From Euperipatoides rowelli (taxonomy: Eukaryota > Onychophora > Udeonychophora > Euonychophora > Peripatopsidae), in NCBI GenBank assembly GCA_003024985.2, contig PXIH01S0006313.1: a stretch of DNA of 13,907 bases. One strand, 5' to 3'. The notes under the pieces are model-generated. The model was not told the origin of the DNA and searched no databases. It worked only from the letters and a program-made list of their open reading frames with translations. Shown piece by piece: positions 1 through 7,704 of this stretch. A program made the position numbers and the translations under genes. Positions within the stretch are counted from its first letter, which is position 1; the number at the start of each line of letters is the position of its first letter.

Positions 1-23
1 CTATAAAGCCAATATCTAATTTA

Positions 24-476
24 AAGCGTAAGGGTGGGAATATAATACTGAATTTACCTATAGTAAAAAAAACGTTGGTCGATTACACTCTGACGAATCA
101 GACCTATCTCAGGTAGAGGAAGATTCATTAGATCTACCGCCATCTCCGGTATGTTTGCCCCATCAGGTAGAGGGTAATCGACCAAAGACTTTTTTACATC
201 AACTCGATGAAAGTGCTATATCCCATCTACATACTAGTATTAGATCTACTGTTAGGTCTAGTGTTAGACCTTGTATTTGAAATGTACCTCAAGTTTTAAA
301 ATGTAAGGGTGGGGATACATCACATGATTCACCCCAGTGAAAAAACATTTGGCTTATTGCATCCTAACTATTGATACAGGGATATCAAAGATGGGGAAAG
401 ATTCATCGGATCTTTCACCATCTTCAGTATCTCCTCCCTGGCAGGTAGGAGGTACTAGGCCGAGATTTTTCACCAC
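24..476 (+). repeat. two diverged tandem copies of a Ser/Pro-rich coding-like segment
   Basis: Copy A (about 24-213) and copy B (about 298-476) align along their length. Both open with GTAAGGGTGGG and both contain an A-run followed by a TTGG/TTGGC stretch. Both then carry a block ending in CAGGTAG(A)GG and a final CGACCAAAGACTTTTT or GGCCGAGATTTTTC stretch. In copy A, positions 89-280 are open and give an acidic, Ser/Pro-rich peptide containing SDLSQVEEDSLDLPPSPV, ending at a TGA. Copy B reads similarly in another frame. The segments lie just upstream of a decayed polymerase gene, so they are probably duplicated linker sequence of that gene. They could instead be an unrelated duplicated repeat. 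Confidence 0.55.
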
Positions 477-1338
477 TACCCGGTCCTTCACGTCCTCATT
501 CTCTGAATCATAGTGATGTACCCCCTCCTCACATTAATAGTTACGATTCTGATTCTGCTGATGATGGATTGATTGATGAATATGAAGATGAAAATATACC
601 ACCACATAATAATTCTGATATTGATTCCGATGATGAGCTAATAGACTCAGATGATTCAAATGATGATAACAGAGCAGAACATTTTCCAAGTAGAGACGGC
701 CTTCTGTTGTTGCCTACTGACTTGGAGATTATCTCCGGCAAATGAGGTTAAAGATGTTACAATTTTTTTTAAAAAAAACTAAGCATCATCTTAAGAGTAA
801 AATCACACAAACATTAAATATACATGATGCTCTTAAGATCAACTTAAAATTGCATTTATTTAAAAGAGGTGAGGATACCCGTACTTTTGTATTCAAAACA
901 AAAAAAAAACATTTTAATTACTAGAGGTATATCTCTACATCAGAAATTAGAGTCCTTGTTCGCATCTCTCTTGAAAGAGATTGATGATCTCACCCACAAA
1001 GGTTCAGGTTGGGTGTTATCATCCATCTTATTTCTCAAGTTATGTTTGAACCTGTGTGATATTTTAAAAGGTTCATCCTCATGACTTATCACAGTACGTT
1101 AAAAAAAGATGGCATGTATCAATGTACCAAACCCAAACGATGAGAAATGTTTTGCCTGGAGTGTTCTAGCAAAGCAGACTTTTAAAATCTCGTCACTAAA
1201 TATTAAGCAGCTACATTTTTTTGTCATAATTGTTTGGGACACTATGGACGTCAAGATTTATTGGATAAACACCAATTATACTGTTTAAAAAATAAAACTG
1301 CGCGCATAGTAAGTTATATTTTTCACGGGCTGTGGTAG
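449..1338 (+). pseudogene. decayed N-terminal part of a Polinton/Maverick-type family B DNA polymerase
   Basis: Family knowledge: Polintons carry a protein-primed DNA polymerase that copies the element. The large animal proteins of this type have a long N-terminal region before the DNA_pol_B_2 domain. Seen here, in order: an open acidic Asp/Ser-rich linker at 449-742 with a stop at 743. Next, at 742-924 in another frame, a segment containing IHDALKINLKLHL (from 820). After a frame change near the A-run at 901-910 comes a segment with GSGWVL at 1001-1018 and a stop at 1082. After another stop at 1100 comes ACINV...CFAWSVLA (CFAWSVLA at 1148-1171). Last, in a third frame, is a CxxC-x12-H-x3-C zinc-finger-like motif (Cys codons at 1222, 1231 and 1282, His at 1270), closed by a TAG at 1336. 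The interval between CFAWSVLA and the finger is much shorter than I recall for relatives, which suggests an internal deletion. The exonuclease and polymerase domains are absent. The family call is from memory of motif order, not from a search. Confidence 0.6.
1222..1284 (+). other. zinc-finger-like CxxC...HxxxC motif in the polymerase remnant
   Basis: Read in one uninterrupted frame, Cys codons at 1222 and 1231, a His codon at 1270 and a Cys codon at 1282 give C-x2-C-x12-H-x3-C, with hydrophobic residues between. This is the most intact functional-looking unit of the polymerase remnant. It lies just past the frame change from the CFAWSVLA block. Binding of zinc is inferred from spacing only. 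Confidence 0.5.
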
Positions 1339-1792
1339 TTAGGATGTTAGTCTGAATAGTAATTCGTTCTTCAAGTGTGGCAATATCACTCTGGACAAGT
1401 ATTGCAAATAAACCATTTATTTCTTCAGTTACCATAGTCTCCGTATCCCCATTGGAAATAATGTTCAGGGGTTCTGCATACCTGGTCAAGGGTTCTGCAT
1501 CTCCGATTAAATTAACATTGAGGGCTTCCATATTACTAGATTTTTATGACTGAATTAATTTTTGTGAGAGAGTTCAGGATAAAGTAATTTAAAGTAATTT
1601 TATATTCTATAGCAACCAATCACTGAAGTCACCCACTTGAAGATAAGAAAAATTCTAAGAAAAAATCCTAATCATGTTAGCACTAGTATAATCCCTATTA
1701 TATCATTGTGTTGAAGTAATGAGTTATCTAAAAAGGATTTAGTAAGGGATTATACAAAAACATTATCTTTTGTACTTTGATTGTTGAGTTGT
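1339..1792. other. no recognisable gene; short open stretch on the minus strand
   Basis: A minus-strand open stretch (1531 down to 1211, 106 codons) overlaps the polymerase remnant in its distal third, so that part is antisense shadow. The rest, about 1340-1531, is moderately complex and contains a small internal duplication: AEPL occurs twice, matching two GGTTCTGCAT copies 29 bases apart on the plus strand. I do not recognise it. From 1532 to 1792 I see only A+T-rich sequence. Confidence 0.3.
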
Positions 1793-2725
1793 TAGGATAA
1801 AGTTGATGAATGGGAATGAGAACGGGGGTGAGAACTGGAACGAGAATCTTGAGAAAGACCAGGATGGGGTTTAGAAAAATTTGAAATATCCCATTAAAAA
1901 ACAAAAAAAAAATATGAGTTTTATATACTGATTTTACGTATTTATTTGAGCATGTTAATGATGACATATCGAGCTGAAAATTACAGGTATGATGTCATAT
2001 ACATCTATGATCGTGCCAAAAATTGAGGTCCTGTGACATCAGGGTGGGTGTGGCAGATTGGTAAAAATCGACTAAAAGTTAAGTTCTTTGAAAATTAATT
2101 TACATATCTTATTGATATATTATTGAGCTGAAAATTTACAGGTATGATGTCATACACATCTTCTATGATCATGCCAAATATTGAGGTCTTGTGATGTCAG
2201 GACTTCAGTAAAAAAAAATTGAAAAATATTCTAAGTCGATGAACAAGAATGGAAACGAGAACAGGAATGAGAATCTCGAAAAAAGACCTGGATGGGGCTC
2301 AAAAAATTTGAAGTATCCCATCATGCATCATAATCCATCCCAGAATGCATCATAATCTATCCCAGGATGCATCAGAATTGAGTGAGAACGAGAACAAGAA
2401 CGAGGATGAGAACAGGAATGAGAGTGAGAATGAGAGTGAGATGTCCCATCATGCATCATATGATGTCATAGGACCATATATGGGCATAAAAATGAGAACG
2501 AGAGTGAGAATGAGAGCAAGAACGGGGATGAGAACGAGAGCAAAAGTGAGAACTAGAATGATAATATGAATGAGAGTGAGATATCCCATAATACATCATA
2601 ATATTACCCAAAATACATCATATGATGTCATATGCCCATATATGGTAACAGGAAGTCAGCCATATTGGATTTTAAAACTCGAAAATTCGGCCGCATTTTG
2701 AAAAGACCTGGATGGGTCTCGAAAC
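1793..2725. repeat. complex satellite-like field of interleaved repeats
   Basis: At least three repeat types alternate. (1) A block with AGACC(A/T)GGATGGG and then a conserved AAATTTGAAATATCCCA-like tail occurs at about 1801-1893 and 2231-2320, with a fragment at 2703-2722. (2) A block starting GAGCTGAAAA, then TTTACAGGTATGATGTCATA and a TGCCAAA(A/T)ATTGAGGTC stretch, occurs at 1971-2042 and 2125-2201 (period 154 bp). (3) Purine-rich hexamer-like GAGAAY/GAGTGA arrays lie at 2380-2442 and 2490-2582. A 22-bp unit GCATCATAATCCATCCCAGAAT is repeated near 2325-2372. The 12-mer TATGATGTCATA appears at 1988-1999, 2143-2154, 2459-2470 and 2621-2632. Open frames here are low-complexity by-products of the repeats. 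Confidence 0.8.
2380..2582 (+). repeat. purine-rich GAGAAY/GAGTGA hexamer arrays, interrupted
   Basis: Imperfect tandem hexamers (GAGAAC, GAGAAT, GAGTGA, GAGCAA) run at 2380-2442 and 2490-2582 with almost no pyrimidines except every sixth base. A 47-bp non-purine insert separates them, containing TATGATGTCATA and CCATATATGG. The plus-strand frame would encode Glu/Asn/Arg repeats, but nothing suggests that it is translated. Confidence 0.8.
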
Positions 2726-2752
2726 GCTGTATTATATCTACTATCAACATCC

Positions 2753-2758
2753 TTTATT
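2753..2758 (-). promoter_or_regulatory. possible polyadenylation signal AATAAA
   Basis: On the minus strand AATAAA lies about 100 bases past the stop codon of the 135-codon ORF at 2858-3265. The hexamer is common by chance in such A+T-rich DNA, so it supports the ORF only weakly. Confidence 0.3.
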
Positions 2759-2857
2759 TCAAATACAATGCAGTTCATATTTTCCTATCATCGATCTTGT
2801 ATTGGTAAACATAATCTTTGGGAAGATATAAGGAATATAATTAGTGTTTATCTTGAT

Positions 2858-3265
2858 TTAGTTATTCATTACTACATCCATTGAATAACCATGGTTGCTT
2901 TTTACGAGATTATTTCTTCTGGTTGATATGATAGATCCTATCTTTTCAATTTTATTAATGGATTGAATTATTATTTTCTTCTTAGATTTAGGGCCTCTTT
3001 TTAAATCAAAGTATTTAAAAATTTTCAAACTTTTTAGATTTAATGCTACCTCGTTATTAATGTTGTCATTCCTGTTTGAATATCTCATTCTGTTGAGAAA
3101 GCCATTTGTATATTTCTTCAAACCCATCCCCATCGACACATTTAATCCTGTGGAAACAAAACTTCTTGAATCACTGCAGCTGGAAAGATTGTTTTCTATA
3201 TGATCATTAAATCCATAACAACATGGCGAAAAGTCCAAGGCAATCAGTCTAAACTCGTAACTCAT
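2858..3265 (-). CDS. unrecognised 135-residue protein, possible host gene or exon
   Basis: This is the longest intact ATG-started frame in the window. I chose the ATG at 3265; the frame stays open upstream, but only to a TTG. The ATG has A at -3 (CAAAATGA), a good animal start context. The protein begins MSYEFRLIALDF, has a Cys pair at residues 15-16, an Asn/Ser-rich middle, a basic cluster around residues 89-98 (KRGPKSKKKI), and an Ile/Lys-rich tail. I see no signal peptide, membrane segment or known domain. Residue use is varied, unlike the low-complexity frames nearby. A TATA-like box lies about 120 bases upstream and an AATAAA about 100 bases downstream. It could be a single-exon gene, one exon, or a fragment of an unknown transposon. 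No function is proposed. Confidence 0.35.
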   Translation of the reverse strand: MSYEFRLIALDFSPCCYGFNDHIENNLSSCSDSRSFVSTGLNVSMGMGLKKYTNGFLNRMRYSNRNDNINNEVALNLKSLKIFKYFDLKRGPKSKKKIIIQSINKIEKIGSIISTRRNNLVKSNHGYSMDVVMNN

Positions 3266-3386
3266 TTTGACAGCGGTAAACAAAAAAACAACCAATCCTC
3301 TGTACAGTTTGATGAAATCCAGAAAAATGACACTTAAATTATTAAAAAACGAAAATTATTATTTAATATACAATAGAAAAACTATG

Positions 3387-3395
3387 TTATAAATA
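3387..3395 (-). promoter_or_regulatory. TATA-like box upstream of the 135-codon ORF
   Basis: The minus strand reads TATTTATAA about 120 bases before the ATG at 3265. Its position suits a promoter, but A+T-rich DNA produces such boxes often. Further upstream, a slightly more G+C-rich stretch at 3404-3439 holds an 11-codon ATG frame that could be an untranslated leader or nothing. Confidence 0.2.
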
Positions 3396-3439
3396 GAAAA
3401 CAGTTAACACGTCACACAGGCAGTCGGATAAGACGCCAT

Positions 3440-4173
3440 TTTATATTACAACATATTAGTACTGTCTTTCTTTTTAACCTTTGATAACTATGTTAGTTCC
3501 AACAAAGCTTTCTTAGGCAAGTGGGGGTGGGAGCTTGTTCAGTAAATTAGATCCAAAAACCTGTCACTGGAATAGTTTAATTCATTCCCACACCATTTAC
3601 AAAGTAAGGAAGTGTGCCTGTTGTAGAGAGAATGTTCTCCACCCATCATTGTATCCAGATCTGGAAACTGATTTAAACATCACTGCTGGAACAAACTGGT
3701 TGTCATATTTTTTAAAAAGTGAATGGCTATAACTCAATTTGGTCAGACATTCAATTTGCATCTCATAGTCAAGATTCAATTCATTCCCTAATTTTTATAA
3801 AATGTGGAATGTGTAAAGTGCAAGCATTTATCCTTAAACAATGAAGTGCAAGAAATTGTTACAGTCCTATACAACAAAATTAATCAATACAAGTGGAAAA
3901 ATTAATCATTTTGCTAAGAAAATTTATCAACCAGAGTCATTTCTTCTGTGATCATCTTCCAGAATACTGGTTCAGCTAGATGGTATCAATGTGAAATCAA
4001 AGATTTTTTAATTCCATTTGAATCAATACTGTAAATAATTATTGCACTAGTTTTCACTGAAAATATTTTTAGGTACCATAGCATAGAATGCATTGAAGCA
4101 TTTTATTTCAAAGTCATTAACAATAACTGCATTTAGAATGTCAATCTGGTCTTCATTACCAGTGACACTATAA
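3440..4173. other. no supported gene
   Basis: Two opposing short open stretches overlap here (plus 3517-3732, minus 3597-3779). Neither has an ATG in good context, a recognisable domain, or a clear advantage over the other. From 3780 to the hAT target site at 4166 I see only A+T-rich sequence. Confidence 0.5.
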
Positions 4174-4757
4174 CAGTGTTGTTCAAAGTATTTGTTGCAA
4201 GTACTTAAGTAAAAGTAAAAGTAAATTGAAAATGGCCTACTTAAGTAAAAGTAAAAGTACTTTCATAATTTCTTTACTTAAGTAAAAGTAAAAAAGTACT
4301 TCACCAAATTGTTACTTTTGAAGTAAAAGTAAAAGTAGTCTATTTTTTTCATCAAAAAATTGACAATATTAAAATTTGGTTTCTAGGTGTGTTAGATTGG
4401 CTTTATTTCACTTGTACTTGTTAATTTAATTCAACTTATGAACTGCAAACCTTGGTAGTCTGTCTATGATCAGTGTTACAAGTCTAGAAATAGTCCGGTG
4501 CTCTGGTCTAGTCTTCGTATTCTCCCACGTGAAATGACACCTCACAAATTCCTTATAATAATATCTTACTTGTAACGAAAATAATTTTTTAAATATAACT
4601 AAGTAAAAGTAATTAAAAATTGAAATGACAGTACTTCGTTACAAGTAAAAAATTCATGAATGGAAACTACTTTGTTAATCTAAAAAGTATTGCTACATTT
4701 ACTTAAGTACAGTACTTCGTTACTTTTACTTTGTTACTGCCCAACACTGCACTATAA
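4166..4757. repeat. 8-bp target-site duplication CACTATAA flanking hAT element 1
   Basis: CACTATAA occurs at 4166-4173 and again at 4750-4757, immediately outside both ends of the element at 4174-4749. Eight-base duplications are characteristic of hAT-superfamily insertion. Both copies are identical. Confidence 0.85.
4174..4749. mobile_element. non-autonomous hAT-superfamily DNA transposon (element 1)
   Basis: The left end starts CAGTGTTGTTCA and the right end, read inward on the minus strand, starts CAGTGTTGGGCA. The outer eight bases are identical and fit the hAT YAGNG terminus. A perfect 8-bp duplication (CACTATAA) flanks it. Inside each end are many copies of AAGTAAAAGTA/ACTTAAGTA, a subterminal repeat pattern of the sort bound by hAT transposases. 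The middle (about 4380-4560) is unique and encodes nothing recognisable. At 576 bp it is far too short for a transposase, so it must have been moved by another copy. The exact duplication suggests a fairly recent insertion compared with the other elements here. Confidence 0.88.
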
Positions 4758-5039
4758 ATTTATTTATTTCTTCACTAGTATAAGTCGAGTATTACAATAT
4801 CAAAATTAAGATTAAAATATTATATTAAAAAAAAAACATAATATGAACTATTATAGTGTTGATATTAATTAATTACAAAAAAAAAAACATAAAATATACA
4901 GTATACATAATTTGTTAATTTAATTACTGTGAAAGAAACCAAAAATAAAAAACCCTCTGGAATACAATACAAACCATTTATGAAACCTTGTTGAAAAATT
5001 ACTCTTTAAATTCATTTAGAATAAACTTAGATTATTTTT
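4758..5039. other. A+T-rich spacer with two similar A-run blocks
   Basis: Two A-runs followed by CATAA occur near 4826 and 4876, about 50 bases apart. Nothing gene-like is seen. Confidence 0.5.
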
Positions 5040-5150
5040 TTTAAATAATGAAAACCTGTATAATGCGTTTTGGTATTCCATTCCAGATGTTAACACATCT
5101 ATGTTTTAGTCATTTTATTCTAGTCAATAGATATCTCACCCTAATTATTT
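5040..5150 (-). pseudogene. possible C-terminal fragment of a LINE reverse-transcriptase ORF
   Basis: On the minus strand a short frame (5109 down to 5059) reads LKHRCVNIWNGIPKRII. The WN-x-(I/L)P pattern followed by Lys-rich, Phe/Leu-containing sequence is characteristic of the far C-terminus of many non-LTR retrotransposon ORF2 proteins. Stops interrupt it on both sides (for example 5110-5112), and downstream frames give further Phe/Lys-rich pieces. No reverse-transcriptase core is visible upstream. The match is to a short motif only, so it may be coincidental. Confidence 0.3.
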
Positions 5151-5587
5151 AAAATACATTTATGATAAATGTTGCCATAAAAGCCATTATATCTAATTTC
5201 AGTTCTAGTAGGAAATGTTTTTGAGAGCAAACTTATTTGAACTTATATAAAAGGAGGTCAAGCAAAATTCAATTGATATTTTCTTCTTTGCCACAATATG
5301 AAGATTAGATATACCGTAGAATGCTGTCAAACAAAGGGCGCCCCCACCAAATAAGTGTGCCACCCTTATTTCTTGGTGAAACTTAGGTAAAGTGTACCAT
5401 CATCAAACATGTGCACTGTCACCACATTGTCACTCTGAAAGAAATCCAAGCTGTGCCACTGCGCACCCTACTTTTTACCTCATCTAAGGTTCAGGAGAGT
5501 GTTTGCATGTAACCCAAATAAGGTCTCTTTTAAAGAATTCTGATTGTAGTTAAATAAGTGAGCCTGAGGTTGTTTTGCAGTTCATTG
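5151..5587. other. no gene seen
   Basis: A+T-rich with a somewhat more G+C-balanced patch at about 5330-5480. That patch includes an imperfect hairpin: CACCAAATAAG at 5345-5355 pairs with CTTATTTCTTGGTG at 5365-5378, allowing a three-base bulge. No coding frame of note is present. Confidence 0.4.
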
Positions 5588-5730
5588 TATATAGAAAGGA
5601 TTTGTTTTAATTAGTCAAAAGTAAAAACAAGTAATGAGATTTACTGAAACTAATTGCCAGTAGTTAAAATTAGTATTATGATAGATTTCTTAATTGATGC
5701 CCAATTTATTGAAATATAACGGCATTAGTC

Positions 5731-6158
5731 CAGGGGTTCATAACCTTTTTGTACCCTAGAGCACATTCTAAAATACTGGTAGGGAGGCAGGCGCCAACTA
5801 TATCTTCGGTAATGATGAAAATATATGTGCAGATGTCAAAAACGTGGTAGAATCTGGATTGTATTGCCTGTATTAAGTCAATTCTCTATCTACACCACTA
5901 CTCAATTCAGCCATCTGCATGCACTGCACTCAAGTTCGTCCACATTAACTTGCCACAAAAGGTGGAATTAAAGAGATCGATTTACAAGAAAACAACTACC
6001 TAAAATTGCTTAACCACTCACAATCTAAATCACTGGGATCCGGACGCTGTCAAGTTAAGGTGGACAAGCTTTCATTTCGCGGTCGAAAGAGTGGTGGGCA
6101 CATAAAAATTGGTCGGCGGGCACCATGGTGCCCGCAGGCACAGGGTTGGAAACCCCTG
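5731..6158. mobile_element. non-autonomous hAT-superfamily DNA transposon (element 2)
   Basis: Left end CAGGGGTTCATAACC and right end (minus strand) CAGGGGTTTCCAACC form imperfect terminal inverted repeats that fit hAT termini. The flanks are CATTAGTC (5723-5730) and CATTAATC (6159-6166), an 8-bp target duplication with one difference. Inside, GTCCACATTAACTTG near 5938 and its near-complement near 6049-6066 form a subterminal inverted pair. GCGGGCACCATGGTGCCCGC at 6116-6135 is a perfect 20-bp palindrome close to the right end. The element is 428 bp and has no transposase. It is markedly more G+C-rich than its surroundings. A related copy lies at 8309-8667. Confidence 0.8.
6116..6135. repeat. 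perfect 20-bp palindrome near the right end of hAT element 2
   Basis: GCGGGCACCA is followed at once by its exact reverse complement, with no spacer. It lies about 23 bases inside the right terminus, where hAT elements often carry subterminal motifs. The corresponding place in the sister copy at 8309-8667 keeps a GGCACCATGG core. Confidence 0.8.
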
Positions 6159-6428
6159 CATTAATCTATTCGACGCTGGTGCATAAACGAGAATTAAAAA
6201 TCAGTGCATATTTGAATATGAAAAAAATGTCAATAATTTAACAGAAATGATTTTGAGAAGTTATGTAGAAAGAGAAATCCATGCAAATAAAAATAATTAA
6301 AATTAATTTAAACTAATTTTGGAATAATATATCGTTACTAGTTCTAGTATCTACTAATTTTAACTAGTTTCAGAAAATAGCATTAGTTATGTTTAGTTTT
6401 GACTATTAAAACTTATCTTTCCGATATA

Positions 6429-7457
6429 GGGGAGCTAATTTTAGTTTCAACTAGTTTAACTTACTTATTTTGGATAAAAACTATAACATATACTGTAGAT
6501 ATATAAAAATAATTAATAGACATTGAACTTTTCTCTTAAATACTAAATAAAAAAATTATAATTTTTTTTTCCAAATATGTGAAAAAAAATTCAGAAGATC
6601 TTGGTGAACCAGCTACACATAGAGTTGAAGCCTTCACTCACAGGAGAATCTACCCTAGATCATGAGAGTTTGCAGGTCAGGTTATTTTCTTGATATCTGC
6701 TATACATATTATTTGTTTTGTTTATTATTATGTTTTGTTTACAAACACATATTGTATTGGGCATCTTCCATGCCATGCATTGATGTCTAATAAATCAAAA
6801 TAAATTATTAAAATATTAAAAAAAAATTACGATCGTGGTCTGTAAGATTACTAAAGTTAAGGAAAAAGGAATGCTCTAGGCCTAATTATAAATAGGAAAA
6901 ATGGCTATCAAGATACATATTTATTTATTAGAATAATGGAATCTTCACCAAAACTGGTATGATTGTGCAGCTCCCTTATTTTATGCATTACTAACAATAA
7001 AAATTCATAAAAGAATAAAAATAAAATACATAAAAAATAATTCTACACAAAAATTATTAAAAAACTGGACACTACCTGATCATAGATGATTTGACAACAG
7101 ATTTTAATTAGCCTTTGTTTTTTGGCTTCCAATTGAAGCTTATTCCAAATTCAAGGTCATATTTGAAAATGACAGGGAAGTTAATTTAGTTCTTCTTAGT
7201 TGGACAGATAGACAATTACAAGTTTGTTGTCTCCAGTTTGGAATCATGTTTATCCTTAACAAATTAAAAATCTCTATACAATAATTTTGCGCAAGACTAT
7301 TGATGTAGCCTACTTCTATGTCAGTAATCCATGCCAGCCAAGTGTCAACATGCATCTCTATCAGTGATAATTTACCACAAATCTATTTAAGATAATGCTT
7401 TAAAATATTATATAATATTATCTAAGAATTATCTTAGCTCATATTACTGTAGTTTAA
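6429..7457. other. no supported gene; possible retroposon 3' end near 6780-6830
   Basis: AATAAA at 6789-6794 followed by A-rich sequence and a nine-A run at 6818-6826 could be the 3' tail of a retroposed sequence on the plus strand, but no coding end can be tied to it. Around 7110-7355 both strands are open: minus 7355-7140 (71 codons from an ATG) and a plus frame of similar length. Neither shows a known motif. The rest is plain A+T-rich DNA. Confidence 0.35.
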
Positions 7458-7700
7458 CCCTTTCCACTCCAATGGCGATTGAGAATCGCCATTTTCATTT
7501 CCTTGTTTTTCATAATCAATAATTATTATTATATTCAAATATGCTTCAATTACTATTTTTTTTTAGTTTAAAAGACTCAAAATATACTTGTCTTTAATTA
7601 TCCCAAGAGATTTTAAAAAAAAAAAAATTAAAAGAATAGTAATCTTAATTTAAAAAATAAAAAAAATCGATTTTTCAAATTTAATGTGGAGTGGAAAGGG
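7458..7700. mobile_element. piggyBac-type MITE with TTAA target duplication
   Basis: The element begins CCCTTTCCACTCCA (7458-7471) and ends with the exact reverse complement of those 14 bases (7687-7700). TTAA flanks it on both sides (7454-7457 and 7701-7704). TTAA duplication with CCC...GGG ends is diagnostic of the piggyBac superfamily. Just inside the left end, AATGGCGATT-GAG-AATCGCCATT (7471-7493) is a perfect 10-bp-arm hairpin. The interior is A+T-rich, with no coding frame. At 243 bp it is non-autonomous. Confidence 0.9.
7471..7493. repeat. subterminal hairpin in the piggyBac MITE
   Basis: Ten-base perfect arms (AATGGCGATT and AATCGCCATT) flank a three-base loop GAG, directly abutting the left terminal inverted repeat. 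Nothing equivalent is present at the right end, so the element is asymmetric. Confidence 0.85.
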
Positions 7701-7704
7701 TTAA

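Larger units (their letters stand above)
5588..6428. mobile_element. inverted-repeat element interrupted by hAT element 2
   Basis: The stretch at about 5588-5676 and the reverse complement of about 6337-6428 align. Both read TATAT, then AAAG/AAGG, GTTTTAAT(T)AGTCAAAA, (A)CTAATG or AGTAATG, CTGAAACTA and TTAAAATTAGTA in the same order. This gives long inverted repeats of about 90 bp with gaps and mismatches. Motifs such as ACTAGTT and AAACTAATTTT recur nearby. The space between the repeats contains hAT element 2 (5731-6158), so the outer element is older. I could not fix its exact termini or target duplication. It encodes nothing recognisable. Confidence 0.55.

Noticed and set aside
541-741. 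66-codon minus-strand frame rich in Ser/Glu
   Set aside because: It is the complement of the acidic Asp/Ser linker on the plus strand, which continues into recognisable polymerase motifs; GAT/TCT-rich DNA stays open on both strands.
1211-1531. 106-codon minus-strand frame
   Set aside because: Its distal third is antisense to the zinc-finger-like motif of the polymerase remnant; the rest has no recognisable motif, so it is noted only as an unexplained open stretch.
2345-2569. 74-codon plus-strand frame
   Set aside because: Encoded by purine-rich hexamer repeats; low-complexity Glu/Asn then Arg/Met runs are what the repeat gives in successive frames.
3517-3779. Opposing short frames on both strands
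   Set aside because: Neither has a supported start, domain or context, and they exclude each other.
6600-6830. 3' end of a LINE or SINE on the plus strand
   Set aside because: AATAAA and an A-run are present, but no coding end or tRNA-like head can be tied to them in such A+T-rich DNA.
7110-7355. 71-codon minus-strand frame and a similar plus-strand frame
   Set aside because: Both look moderately protein-like but overlap; no motif, repeat boundary or signal favours either one.
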